From Spirochaetota bacterium (lineage in GTDB: Bacteria > Spirochaetota > UBA4802 > JAFGJZ01): a stretch of 24,055 nucleotides of DNA. Position 1 is the stretch's first letter. Every line of letters starts with the position of its first letter. Shown in pieces: positions 7,897-15,064 of this stretch. The stretch spans positions 1 through 24,055 of the forward strand of contig JAEWVM010000184.1 in the NCBI GenBank assembly GCA_023396615.1, read 5' to 3'. A program made the position numbers and the translations under genes. Below the pieces are notes generated by a model. It ran no database searches, was not told where the DNA came from, and saw only the letters and a list, made by a program, of their open reading frames with translations.

Positions 7897-8865
7897 TCAT
7901 TTCCTGCGGATCTTAACGCTGATTGTTTCCGGAACAATCGACACAAAATTAATATCTTTTCTCTTATCAAAAATAACCTTAACAGGAAAATCCTTAATCG
8001 CGACTCCTTCAGAATTCATATCCTGATCATACCGCACATCATACGAAGACATATCAATATACGCTTCAGCTTCGGAAGCTTCAACGCGTCTGTCTTCATC
8101 AGTCTTGAGAAACAGATCAATATTTTTTGACAATATTTTATAATCATAATTATGACCGGCTCCGCGGACAGAAATAGGAACATTAATTTTCATAACATCC
8201 TTTTCAGGAGAGAGCATAAAATTTACGGAAACAAATTCAGGCTGCAATCCGATTTTTTCCCGATTAGGAACCAATATACGCACAGATTTTTTAAAATTAG
8301 TTTTTTCTCCGGAAATAACTACAGGTTCTGTTTCTACGTTTTCAATTGAGTTTATTTCCGACTCGGCTCCGCTTATAGTACAATATTCCGGATTAATTTT
8401 TGTATTCACAATAACAAAAGATTCTTCAACATTTCCTTCGATTTTAAGACGTATTGGAACACGCTTAACTGCTTTTCTATCAACAAGAACAAACATCTTT
8501 CTATCAGAAAGCTCATACTTCAGTGAATCATACTGTTCAGAAAAATTTATGTTCAAATCATACTTTGCAAGCTTTCCTACTACAGGATTACGGAGATCAA
8601 CTTCTACGGAAATGGATTTCTTGCTTACATTTTTAATATCTTCCTTGTTGCCGCGAAGAGTAACGACGACTGCCTTCTTTTGAAATTCAGTCACAACCAT
8701 GTCGGCCGATAGATTAATCGGAACAACGTTAATATTATAAGAAACACTTCCGACTTTCTTGCTTCCGATATAAAACCAGAGAAGAATAGCAAACGCAAGC
8801 GCCACAATTTTCGGAATAAAGCTCTTCTTTGAAAAAAATGTTTTTAAAAACTCAATGCTTTTCAT
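7897..8865 (-). CDS. cdaR: YbbR-domain protein, CdaR-like regulator of c-di-AMP synthase
   Basis: 322 residues: a short basic N-terminus, one transmembrane helix (about 20-33, VALAFAILLWFYIGS), then an all-beta extracytoplasmic region of repeated YbbR-type modules. Typical cues are 'VPIRLKIEGNVEESFVI' and 'ISGAESEINSIENVETEPV', which are YbbR hallmarks. In Firmicutes YbbR/CdaR binds the diadenylate cyclase CdaA at the membrane and modulates it. The ATGA overlap with the cdaA stop (8865-8862) argues for the same partnership here. I count about three to four modules but cannot set exact boundaries. The role in this organism is inferred from family and position. Confidence 0.87.
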   Translation of the reverse strand: MKSIEFLKTFFSKKSFIPKIVALAFAILLWFYIGSKKVGSVSYNINVVPINLSADMVVTEFQKKAVVVTLRGNKEDIKNVSKKSISVEVDLRNPVVGKLAKYDLNINFSEQYDSLKYELSDRKMFVLVDRKAVKRVPIRLKIEGNVEESFVIVNTKINPEYCTISGAESEINSIENVETEPVVISGEKTNFKKSVRILVPNREKIGLQPEFVSVNFMLSPEKDVMKINVPISVRGAGHNYDYKILSKNIDLFLKTDEDRRVEASEAEAYIDMSSYDVRYDQDMNSEGVAIKDFPVKVIFDKRKDINFVSIVPETISVKIRRK

Positions 8866-9671
8866 TTAACAGAATACTTCCCTTCATAAGCAGTCTTGGG
8901 ATTCATAAAATATATAATCATGTTTTTCAGATCCTGCGGTCTGATTTTTGAATAAAGCTTGCCGTTTACCATTATGGAGATGCCGCCGGTTTCCTCACTT
9001 GTCAGAATAACAAGTGCATCACTTTCTTCAGCAATACCAAGTGCAGCCCTGTGGCGAGCACCATGATGCTTTTTTATCTGCTTTGAATCAGATAACGGAA
9101 GATAACACGCCGCTGCTGCGATTTTTCCCTGCTGAATAATAATCGCTCCGTCATGCAAATCTGTATTATGATGAAAAATCGTACGAATAAGCTCTTCACT
9201 TATTCCGGCATTAACCGCAACACCAGATTCAATATAATTTCTCAAACCGCTGTTTCTTTCGATTACAATCAACGAACCTGTTTTCTCTTCTGACATGCTT
9301 ATTACGGCACTGACTAGTTCATCCAGCTGAAGGGCATCTTCGCTGAATGATGCCGAAAGCCAGCTTCTCTGCGCAAACTGACTGATGAGACGCCTCAACT
9401 CAGGCTGGAAAAGAACGATTACAGCCAAAACTAAATATGAAGTCAAATTTGTTATTATCCAGTTAATAGTATCTAACTGAAGTTTGTTTGATATAACTGA
9501 AAATATGAAAATGGCAATCAGCCCTTTGAGAAGCTGAACAGCTTTAGTATGTGACAAAAACCGGTAAACATAATAGAAGAGCACTGCAACGAGGAGGATA
9601 TCCACCGCAACGCGCATATAATCCCATACTTCTGATATTCTCATCATTGCTATGTAAAAAAACTGAGGCAT
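8862..9671 (-). CDS. cdaA: diadenylate cyclase CdaA (c-di-AMP synthase)
   Basis: 269 residues. The N-terminal part has about three hydrophobic segments (roughly 21-38, 48-62, 73-90), followed by a cytoplasmic DAC (DisA_N) domain. Catalytic motifs are intact: DGA at 174-176 and GARHRAALG at 204-212, followed by SEETG (225-229). The enzyme joins two ATP into cyclic di-AMP, which in other bacteria controls potassium and osmolyte transport and wall homeostasis. The start ATG abuts the folP stop (TGAATG), and the cdaR start overlaps the end of the gene. The usual third member, glmM, is not next to it; pdxJ follows instead. Confidence 0.95.
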   Translation of the reverse strand: MPQFFYIAMMRISEVWDYMRVAVDILLVAVLFYYVYRFLSHTKAVQLLKGLIAIFIFSVISNKLQLDTINWIITNLTSYLVLAVIVLFQPELRRLISQFAQRSWLSASFSEDALQLDELVSAVISMSEEKTGSLIVIERNSGLRNYIESGVAVNAGISEELIRTIFHHNTDLHDGAIIIQQGKIAAAACYLPLSDSKQIKKHHGARHRAALGIAEESDALVILTSEETGGISIMVNGKLYSKIRPQDLKNMIIYFMNPKTAYEGKYSVK

Positions 9672-10472
9672 TCAACACACCTTCCCAAGCATTTCAACAG
9701 CAGATAAAGCAAGTCTATGAGCTTTCACATCATGCACGCGGATTATATCGGCGCCACCGAGAACCGCGGCAGAATTAAGAGCTATCGTCGCCGGAAGCCG
9801 GTCCTCCGGACTTTTATAAAGTCCGCCGATCAAAGACTTCCGCGAAAGCGCGATAAGAAGATCATATCCGAGCTTTTTAAAGCTTCCGACATTGTAAATA
9901 ATTCTATAATTATCTTCAAGCGTTTTACCGAATCCAATACCCGGATCGAGAATAATATTTTCTTTTTTAACACCGGCTTCGATAGCCGATTCAGCCTTTT
10001 TTAAAAGAAAAGCGCAAATATCTTCTATAAGGTTTCCATAAACGGGATTATCCTGCATCGTTTTCGGTTTTCCCTTCATGTGCATAATAACGAGTGACGC
10101 ATTATGCTTTGCCGCAACAAACGGCATATCATGGGAATGTTCATTTCCGCTGACATCATTTATCATTCTAGCGCCTGCAGCAAGGGCTTCATCTGCAATC
10201 CTGGATTTCATTGTATCTATTGAGACAAAAGCCCCGAGTTCTGATACAATTTTTTCGACAACCGGCAGAACTCTGGAAAGTTCATCATCTTCTGAAACTT
10301 CATCCGAACCCGGACGTGTAGACTCCCCGCCAACGTCGATCATATCGGCACCGTCTCTTATCATCTCCTCAGCTCGGAAAAGTGCCGAATCAAGACTATT
10401 ATATTTTCCGCCGTCATAAAACGAATCAGGGGTTACATTGAGGATCCCCATTATTCTGACTTTGGACGTCAT
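9672..10472 (-). CDS. folP: dihydropteroate synthase
   Basis: 266 residues, normal DHPS length. It condenses 6-hydroxymethyl-dihydropterin pyrophosphate with p-aminobenzoate in folate synthesis. Signature segments are MGILNVTPDSFYDGG (8-22), IDVGGESTRPGSDEV (45-59), DVSGNEH, MHMKGKPKTMQ, DPGIGFGKTLEDNY, LIALSRKS and RVHDV near the C-terminus, so the TIM-barrel active-site loops are complete. The ATG overlaps the TAA of the upstream outer-membrane protein (TAATG) with no evident Shine-Dalgarno, which suggests reinitiation. folP immediately before cdaA is an arrangement seen in several phyla. Confidence 0.96.
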   Translation of the reverse strand: MTSKVRIMGILNVTPDSFYDGGKYNSLDSALFRAEEMIRDGADMIDVGGESTRPGSDEVSEDDELSRVLPVVEKIVSELGAFVSIDTMKSRIADEALAAGARMINDVSGNEHSHDMPFVAAKHNASLVIMHMKGKPKTMQDNPVYGNLIEDICAFLLKKAESAIEAGVKKENIILDPGIGFGKTLEDNYRIIYNVGSFKKLGYDLLIALSRKSLIGGLYKSPEDRLPATIALNSAAVLGGADIIRVHDVKAHRLALSAVEMLGKVC

Positions 10473-11464
10473 TAAAATACCGCCGAAAGAGAAACCGAAT
10501 TATTATATCCGAGATCAACCGGATCAACTGAAAAAGCGTATGAAAACTCGTATTTCCCTGAAATGGAAATCACTGCACCGGCAGTCAGACATTTATCAGC
10601 AAGCCCCGTCATAACAGAAACAGAATCCATATAGTAAGAAAATCCCATATTGAAAGCAAAAGAATCCGACTCCAGTCTTCTGACTGTCGAAGCCGAAAGA
10701 ATAACCGTTCTGCTTGCATTAGAGAATGACAAACCGCCGCGGATCAAAGGCGAACCGAAATCATATTTGTCTCCGTCGATTGAACCGCCGTACATAAATA
10801 ATCCCAGATCCTGAGCAACTACTCCAATCTTGAGTATCGGCAAAATATAAAACTGTGCACCGACATCACCAGCAGCTCCATAATATGCATCGCCGTCAAT
10901 ATTCTCAGATAAACCCTTGAAAGTAAATCCGAAATTAGCGAGTTTAGATTCGAATGCATACGAAATAGATGCGATGGTTGCAGTATATGAAGACTTACCG
11001 GTAAGGGTTCCTGATTCGTCACGGGTTTCAATATCGGGCGAATTAATAGCATAAGCACCGATTGCCATAACACCATTAAAGAACTTGAAAGCAGAGCCGG
11101 CAAAAAGCGAACGGCGGTCGATATCTATGCTTGAAGCAGTAAAGCCCAACTGCAAAAATCCCTTTCTCGAATTATCATCCATTTTTCGGATATCGTCTTC
11201 AGAAATATCCTCAATCTCTCCCTTATCGGCCTTTTTTCGAATCTCATCAGCGGTCAGATTTTTTTTGTTATAAATGGATATAAGACCAGCCGGATTCCAG
11301 TAAACCGAATAAACATCATCCGAATATGATTCGCATGATCTGCCTGATGCAATATATTCAGAACCGATAAAACAGTTACGCGTGAATGCGCCCCTGACGC
11401 CGAGTCCGGCGCTATAAACGTCTGAACAAAGGAGAACTGCGGTAATGATGATAAATTTTTTCAT
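10472..11464 (-). CDS. outer-membrane beta-barrel protein, PorV/UPF0164-like
   Basis: 330 residues with a signal peptide (MKKFIIITAVLLCSDVYSA, cleavage about after residue 19). The mature N-terminus contains YSVYWNPAGL, the hallmark of PorV/UPF0164/FadL-type barrels, and the rest alternates in amphipathic strands with glycine turns, ending SVSLSAVF with a terminal Phe as in outer-membrane proteins. UPF0164 proteins are well represented in treponemes; PorV serves type IX secretion in Bacteroidetes. The start overlaps the stop of the FlgD-Ig-like gene (ATGA), so the two products probably work together at the envelope. Substrate or cargo cannot be told from sequence. A Lys/Asp/Glu-rich insertion near residues 68-95 looks like an extracellular loop or plug segment. 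Confidence 0.8.
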   Translation of the reverse strand: MKKFIIITAVLLCSDVYSAGLGVRGAFTRNCFIGSEYIASGRSCESYSDDVYSVYWNPAGLISIYNKKNLTADEIRKKADKGEIEDISEDDIRKMDDNSRKGFLQLGFTASSIDIDRRSLFAGSAFKFFNGVMAIGAYAINSPDIETRDESGTLTGKSSYTATIASISYAFESKLANFGFTFKGLSENIDGDAYYGAAGDVGAQFYILPILKIGVVAQDLGLFMYGGSIDGDKYDFGSPLIRGGLSFSNASRTVILSASTVRRLESDSFAFNMGFSYYMDSVSVMTGLADKCLTAGAVISISGKYEFSYAFSVDPVDLGYNNSVSLSAVF

Positions 11465-11811
11465 TTTTTCTTAACCAGAATGCGTATAATCTTCTTATAA
11501 TTTTCGCCGGTAAGATCATTTATCACATCAATTTTTATAATATAAAATCCTGCTGCAATTTTACCGCCTTTGTTATTATAGCCCTTCCACTTGATAGGAA
11601 AAGAATTATATTTTCTGAAATAAACCAGATCACTGGCAATATCGTATATCCGGAAATTAATTTCAAGATTTCCGCTCAATTCACCGCTTTTATCATCAAT
11701 TGTAAGTGTTTGAACAGACGGATCAAAAGGTACGGGATATGCAATTATATCCGCGGAGTCAATACCTGAAAAAGCAAAAACCAAAAATAAAATAATGTTT
11801 ATTTTTTTCAT
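11461..11811 (-). CDS. secreted stand-alone FlgD-Ig-like domain protein
   Basis: 116 residues: a signal peptide (about 1-19, ending SGIDSA), then a single beta-sandwich. It begins IIAYPVPFDPSVQTLTI, continues INFRIYDIASDLVY and FPIKWKGYNNKGGKIAAGFY, and ends in Lys residues. This is the pattern of the FlgD Ig-like/gliding-motility C-terminal domain ('NPF.P....I...L......V..YD..G..V.....W.G.n..G..v..G.Y'). Such domains normally sit at the end of large secreted proteins; here the domain is the whole protein. It is coupled by ATGA to the PorV-like barrel downstream. No Shine-Dalgarno is evident before the ATG. Whether it is an adaptor, a plug or cargo of the barrel is unknown. Confidence 0.75.
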   Translation of the reverse strand: MKKINIILFLVFAFSGIDSADIIAYPVPFDPSVQTLTIDDKSGELSGNLEINFRIYDIASDLVYFRKYNSFPIKWKGYNNKGGKIAAGFYIIKIDVINDLTGENYKKIIRILVKKK

Positions 11812-11845
11812 GACTAATGAAAATCACATAGAAATCAAAGGTCAA
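11810..11845 (-). promoter_or_regulatory. candidate sigma-70-type promoter giving a near-leaderless transcript
   Basis: On the minus strand TTGACC (11845-11840) is followed after 17 bases by TTTCAT (11822-11817). Initiation would fall about at the ATG (11811) of the FlgD-Ig-like gene, which has no visible Shine-Dalgarno. The -35 matches 5 of 6 and the -10 matches 4 of 6 consensus bases. Confidence 0.3.
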
Positions 11846-11866
11846 TCCATTTTCGCAAAAAAAGAA

Positions 11867-12265
11867 TTATCTCGATATTGGAACAATATCTTCCGACCGG
11901 TCAATTTTCCATTTTCCGTCTTCATATTTGAAAGGAATTTCGAGCTCAAGTCCTATTAAATTCATTGAAGGATTTTTAATTATTCTGAGAACGATAACAG
12001 CATCAGAACCCGAAATTTTTTTATCTTTGACCTCATACTCCGAACCCTTGACAAAAATCTTTCTTTCGAAAGAAAGAAGAATATCTGAGACGGCATCGCT
12101 TTTTCTGCTTAACTCCACTGTCCGCTTTGTATAAAAAGCTTCAGCTTCAGAAGATGTTTTAGCTTCACCGAGCTTGTAAATATCCTTGAGGATTTCGTCC
12201 TTAGGTGCTTTCGAACATGCAGAAAATAAAACCAGACATAAAATAACAAAAGAAAATATCTTCAT
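11867..12265 (-). CDS. small lipoprotein, NTF2-like or unknown
   Basis: The open frame extends upstream to 12373, but I choose the ATG at 12265 because it gives a clean lipoprotein signal (MKIFSFVILCLVLFSAC, lipobox Cys17). The longer version would put this hydrophobic segment in mid-protein and would start within the terminator region of the previous gene. The mature part is about 115 residues: a helical first half (DEILKDIYKLGEA, SSEAEAFYTKRTVEL), then beta strands ending in FKYEDGKWKIDRSE. This resembles the small cystatin/NTF2-like lipoproteins in which a 'dGkWki' strand closes the fold. No specific family is recognised. It is the last gene before a 55-base gap. Confidence 0.75.
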   Translation of the reverse strand: MKIFSFVILCLVLFSACSKAPKDEILKDIYKLGEAKTSSEAEAFYTKRTVELSRKSDAVSDILLSFERKIFVKGSEYEVKDKKISGSDAVIVLRIIKNPSMNLIGLELEIPFKYEDGKWKIDRSEDIVPISR

Positions 12266-12277
12266 ATAAGCCGTCTC

Positions 12278-12283
12278 ATTATA
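12278..12283 (-). promoter_or_regulatory. candidate -10 element for the lipoprotein at 12265
   Basis: A perfect TATAAT on the minus strand lies 12 bases 5' of the chosen ATG, downstream of the terminator at 12326-12353. No convincing -35 hexamer is seen at 16-18 bases. A transcript from here would have a very short leader. Confidence 0.3.
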
Positions 12284-12325
12284 TAATTTAATTCCGCTAA
12301 CTGATGTCATAATATCCGAGGATAG

Positions 12326-12353
12326 AAAAATAGAGGCACATATCCGCACCTCT
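12326..12353 (-). terminator. Rho-independent terminator after the lipoprotein gene 12388-12786
   Basis: Read on the minus strand, AGAGGTGC-GGATAT-GTGCCTCT forms an 8-bp stem (two G-U wobbles in RNA) with a 6-base loop. It is followed after one A by TTTTT (12330-12326). It lies 35 bases beyond the stop codon at 12388 and ends the FecR-lipoprotein transcript. Confidence 0.75.
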
Positions 12354-12387
12354 ATCAAATAAGCTCTTATCAAGAAAACAAATTGAT

Positions 12388-12786
12388 TTACTTCTTATCG
12401 AACATCGAAGTTCCGTCTTCCATCCATTCAAGAATATAATAATCGCCGCCGCGTTCAATCATTTCGAATGTTGTAGGCTCAACTCCTGTGCCTGTTCCAG
12501 TAATAGTAGCAGTACAGGTGACACTATTCCCAATGATTAAAAGAGTTCCAAAGCTGTAATTAGTTGCTCCGTTATCAGTCAAACTATAAAACATTGCCGA
12601 AGTATAAGTATTGAAGTTCGCTGCGTCTTCATCAAAGCAGTCACGAAACGCAGCATAGTCATTGCTGTTGATAGCTTCTTCCAAAGCGTCAATCCGTGCC
12701 TGAATATCCACTGAGCTCTCATCACTGAAACATGAGAATACATTTACAGCCAGAAACAAAATTAAAACATACTTCAAATTTTTCAT
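12388..12786 (-). CDS. small lipoprotein of unknown function, possibly NTF2-like
   Basis: 132 residues with a lipoprotein-type signal (KYVLILFLAVNVFSC, Cys19; Phe at -2 is unusual for a lipobox). The mature chain starts with a helix (SVDIQARIDALEEAINSNDY) and AAFRDCFDEDAANF. This is the common opening of NTF2/DUF4878-like domains, in which one helix pairs with a curved sheet. Thr/Gly-rich strands (VTCTATITGTGTGV) and YYILEWMEDGTSMF close it. It is coupled by ATGA to the FecR-domain gene upstream and followed by a terminator, so the two form a short operon. No partner or ligand can be named. Confidence 0.75.
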   Translation of the reverse strand: MKNLKYVLILFLAVNVFSCFSDESSVDIQARIDALEEAINSNDYAAFRDCFDEDAANFNTYTSAMFYSLTDNGATNYSFGTLLIIGNSVTCTATITGTGTGVEPTTFEMIERGGDYYILEWMEDGTSMFDKK

Positions 12787-13805
12787 TTTCCCTCACTCTT
12801 TTTTCTTCTTTTATCAATAATTTTCTGACGCATTTCAGCCTCATCTTCAACAGGCTTTATATACTTTTTATAATGCTTTTCATATATCACTGCTATTGCA
12901 GAAACATCTTCTTTCAGGGAAGAATTATCTTCTGCCCAGACAAAAACCCCGTCCGCAACATTTTTAACAAGAGCAATCTTATCAGCCTGATATGAAGCTT
13001 TTAGTTTCGCAGAATAAGCCTGACGCTTAGCTTCATGTGATTTGGCAAAGTATTCATCACGCAGTTTCATGTTTCCGTTTTTAGCGGCAGCTTTCGCGTA
13101 TTTTAAAAATTCATCTTTTTCAAGCGTTTTTTTCTCCATCTCTTCTTCAAGGAAGACAATGTCAGCATCCAGTTTTTTTGCGCGGATCAATGCGCCGCTG
13201 ACTACTTCCTTTTCTCTGCCCGGAGCAATTTTATTTTCTTCAACCCAGAGTTTCCAATCGCGTTTTTTCTGAATTTTGACTTCAGTCGGATCATAACCCA
13301 GAGGAACAGAGGATTCCTGATTCGCGGCAACAATTACAGATTTTTCAATTCCGGTCAGCACGACCGAACCTTCGTCTACATTAAGAAGAGTGGCTCCGGT
13401 ATCCGCCACAGAAACATCAAATTCTGTTCCGCGGACAGCAGCAACAGCAGATGCAGAATTGACTTCATATTTTCCGCCGTTTTTTTTCAGCTTGTTCATC
13501 TTACAATTTACATTTCCGGCAAAAACTGACAGCGAACCGTATTTTCCGGCGGAATCAGCGCTTTCTGAAAGCATAACCTTTGTTTTTTCTCTGACGGTTA
13601 TTTTGTTGCCGTCTGTAGAAATAACAGCCATGCTTTTTGCTCCGGTTTCAATTGAATCACCCGGATTCACAACCTGTCCGCGCCGGGCTTTGGCAGAACT
13701 CAGTCCTCTCGGCTTGATAAAAACATCACCCACAAGAAAATCAACTTTCATTTCCGCAGAAAGTAAACACGGAACAAGCATAACAGCAAATATTATAAAT
13801 TTCAT
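12783..13805 (-). CDS. FecR-domain secreted protein with helical C-terminal region
   Basis: 340 residues. A signal peptide (MKFIIFAVMLVPCLLSA) is followed by a FecR beta-helix-like domain (about 20-165) with GDVFIKPRG, VNPGDSIETG, SVFAGNV and the diagnostic AVAAVRGTEFDV (about 120-131), then VDEGSVVL. After residue 190 the chain becomes helical, Lys/Glu/Ala-rich and probably coiled-coil, ending in RRKKSEGK. Classical FecR proteins are inner-membrane anti-sigma factors; this version is exported without a membrane anchor and no FecI-type sigma factor is nearby. It is better read as a periplasmic or surface FecR-fold protein of the type found in spirochaetes. GGGAAG lies nine bases before the ATG. 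Confidence 0.85.
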   Translation of the reverse strand: MKFIIFAVMLVPCLLSAEMKVDFLVGDVFIKPRGLSSAKARRGQVVNPGDSIETGAKSMAVISTDGNKITVREKTKVMLSESADSAGKYGSLSVFAGNVNCKMNKLKKNGGKYEVNSASAVAAVRGTEFDVSVADTGATLLNVDEGSVVLTGIEKSVIVAANQESSVPLGYDPTEVKIQKKRDWKLWVEENKIAPGREKEVVSGALIRAKKLDADIVFLEEEMEKKTLEKDEFLKYAKAAAKNGNMKLRDEYFAKSHEAKRQAYSAKLKASYQADKIALVKNVADGVFVWAEDNSSLKEDVSAIAVIYEKHYKKYIKPVEDEAEMRQKIIDKRRKKSEGK

Positions 13806-13830
13806 TTCATTATTCTTCCCATACTAAAAG

Positions 13831-13859
13831 TTTATGCGCCCATAACCGGCATATTGCAA
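13831..13859 (-). promoter_or_regulatory. candidate promoter of the FecR-domain gene
   Basis: On the minus strand TTGCAA (13859-13854) and CATAAA (13836-13831) are separated by 17 bases; each matches four of six consensus positions. The start of transcription would fall about 20 bases before the ATG at 13805. The -35 lies within one copy of an ATTGCAA repeat shared with the divergent rsmI side. Confidence 0.4.
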
Positions 13860-13879
13860 GACAAAAAAAAAATTGCAAT
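13853..13879. repeat. paired ATTGCAA sites in the fecR-rsmI divergent spacer
   Basis: ATTGCAA occurs at 13853-13859 and, as the full palindrome ATTGCAAT, at 13872-13879. The copies are 19 bases apart (about two helical turns) with an A-tract between them. They may be an operator for the divergent pair, or simply two -35 elements. Confidence 0.4.
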
Positions 13880-13891
13880 CATTTATTCCTT

Positions 13892-13922
13892 GCTAAAAAT
13901 TCTCCCCAAAAGCCTTTTTAGC
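13892..13922. repeat. inverted repeat abutting the rsmI start codon
   Basis: GCTAAAAA (13892-13899) and TTTTTAGC (13915-13922) are perfect 8-base arms around a 15-base loop. They end one base before the rsmI ATG, where no Shine-Dalgarno can be seen. If transcribed, the hairpin could affect initiation. Confidence 0.4.
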
Positions 13923-13923
13923 C

Positions 13924-14628
13924 ATGAACGAAAACACTCTTTACATCGTAGCAGGACCGATAGGAAATCTCGAAGATATCACTTTCAGAGCCGTAAGAAC
14001 TCTCAAAGAAGCTTCTTTTATAATGTGCGAAGACACGCGGCAAAGCAAAAAACTGCTCGATCATTATGAAATAACAGGAAAGAAACTATACTCGTTTCAC
14101 TCTCACAGCAAGGACATTTCGCTTTCATTTTTCATAGACAGAATAAAAGCCGAAGGCTCTGCCGCCTACTTAACCGACTGCGGAACTCCCGGCATCTCAG
14201 ATCCGGGTTCCAAACTCGCAAGCGAAGCCCGCAAAAACGGAATAAGAGTAATCCCGCTTCCCGGCGCATCGGCTTTAACAACACTCGCAAGCGTTGCAGG
14301 TTTTGCCGGAAAAGAAATTTACTTCGGAGGCTTTTTAAGCAAAAAACCCGGACGCAGAATAAATGAATTAAATTCAATCAAAAGAATCAGCGCGACAATC
14401 GTCATATACGAATCTCCGCACAGGATTATAAAAACACTCACTGCCCTCTCTGAAGTTTTTCCGGATAACCAGATTCTGATCGGCAGGGAGATCAGCAAAA
14501 TCCATGAAGAATTCATAACCGGAACGGCTAAAAGCATTTTGGAATCAAAAATAACCGAAAAAGGCGAATTTGCGATCGCAATAGACAACAATGATCCGAA
14601 AAACATAGAAGAAGATGATGAATCATAA
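13924..14628 (+). CDS. rsmI: 16S rRNA (cytidine-1402-2'-O)-methyltransferase
   Basis: 234 residues. RsmI uses S-adenosylmethionine to methylate the 2'-O of C1402 in the decoding centre of 16S rRNA. The tetrapyrrole-methylase fold signatures are YIVAGPIGNLEDIT (7-20), CEDTRQSKKLLDHY (35-48), DCGTPGISDPG (85-95) and PLPGASAL. Family members are usually about 270-290 residues, so this one is short at the C-terminus, lacking the variable last domain and ending in an acidic run (NNDPKNIEEDDES). There is no visible Shine-Dalgarno; the ATG is preceded by an inverted repeat. It is the first plus-strand gene after the divergent spacer and precedes flgM by 110 bases. Confidence 0.93.
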   Translation: MNENTLYIVAGPIGNLEDITFRAVRTLKEASFIMCEDTRQSKKLLDHYEITGKKLYSFHSHSKDISLSFFIDRIKAEGSAAYLTDCGTPGISDPGSKLASEARKNGIRVIPLPGASALTTLASVAGFAGKEIYFGGFLSKKPGRRINELNSIKRISATIVIYESPHRIIKTLTALSEVFPDNQILIGREISKIHEEFITGTAKSILESKITEKGEFAIAIDNNDPKNIEEDDES

Positions 14629-14685
14629 TTTTTGCGACATAATCACTTTTTTTTTGACTGAAACGCTAAAAAAGAGTAATATCAT

Positions 14686-14712
14686 TAAAGAATTGACAAA
14701 TATTTCCGATAA
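14686..14712 (+). promoter_or_regulatory. sigma-28 (FliA)-type promoter of flgM
   Basis: TAAA (14686-14689), a 15-base spacer, then TCCGATAA (14705-14712). This matches the flagellar sigma-28 consensus TAAA-N15-GCCGATAA at every defined base except the first of the -10. Initiation about 20 bases before the flgM ATG leaves room for the AAGGGAAGG ribosome site (14724-14732). A TTGACA lies within the spacer (14693-14698), so a second weak housekeeping promoter is possible. Confidence 0.75.
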
Positions 14713-14738
14713 TGTAAACAGTTAAGGGAAGGATAAAA

Positions 14739-15038
14739 ATGGTTATTGATAAAATCGGCAATGTAAACAGCATAATTGAGCCGCGAAAACCAAAGCAGAA
14801 CTATCAGGTCAACAATGTAAGACCTGCTTCTGATTCTGTTCAGATATCCGAAGAAGGCTTAAAGGCGGCTGAAGAAGCGCGTTTGGCTCAGATTGTTAAA
14901 GAATCTCCTGATATCAGAGCCGACAAAGTAAAAGAACTTAAAGATAAGATTGCATCAGGCGAATTCGACAGGGCAATTGACGAAAAATTACTCGGAAATA
15001 TCGCTGAACGCATGATTGACGGATTCTTCAGAAATTGA
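14739..15038 (+). CDS. flgM: anti-sigma-28 factor FlgM
   Basis: 99 residues. A disordered N-terminal half is followed by the FlgM signature DSVQISEEGLKAAEEARLAQ (about 33-52) and IVKESPDIRADKVKELKDKI, ending with the sigma-binding helix. FlgM holds FliA (sigma-28) inactive until the hook is complete and is then exported through the flagellar secretion system. The strong AAGGGAAGG ribosome site is six bases before the ATG. The gene stands behind a sigma-28-type promoter and ends in a terminator, so it appears monocistronic and under autogenous feedback by its own target. No other flagellar structural gene is in the window. Confidence 0.88.
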   Translation: MVIDKIGNVNSIIEPRKPKQNYQVNNVRPASDSVQISEEGLKAAEEARLAQIVKESPDIRADKVKELKDKIASGEFDRAIDEKLLGNIAERMIDGFFRN

Positions 15039-15064
15039 TTTTTGCTTAGATGAACTTTTCAAAG

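Noticed and set aside
12266..12373. 36-residue N-terminal extension of the lipoprotein ending at 11867
   Set aside because: It would start within the upstream terminator and place the lipoprotein signal in the middle of the protein.
14132..14606. Antisense reading frames over rsmI, and similar long frames opposite folP, pdxJ, cheW and yicC
   Set aside because: They are out-of-frame or antisense to genes with strong family motifs, lack ribosome sites and have unconvincing protein composition.
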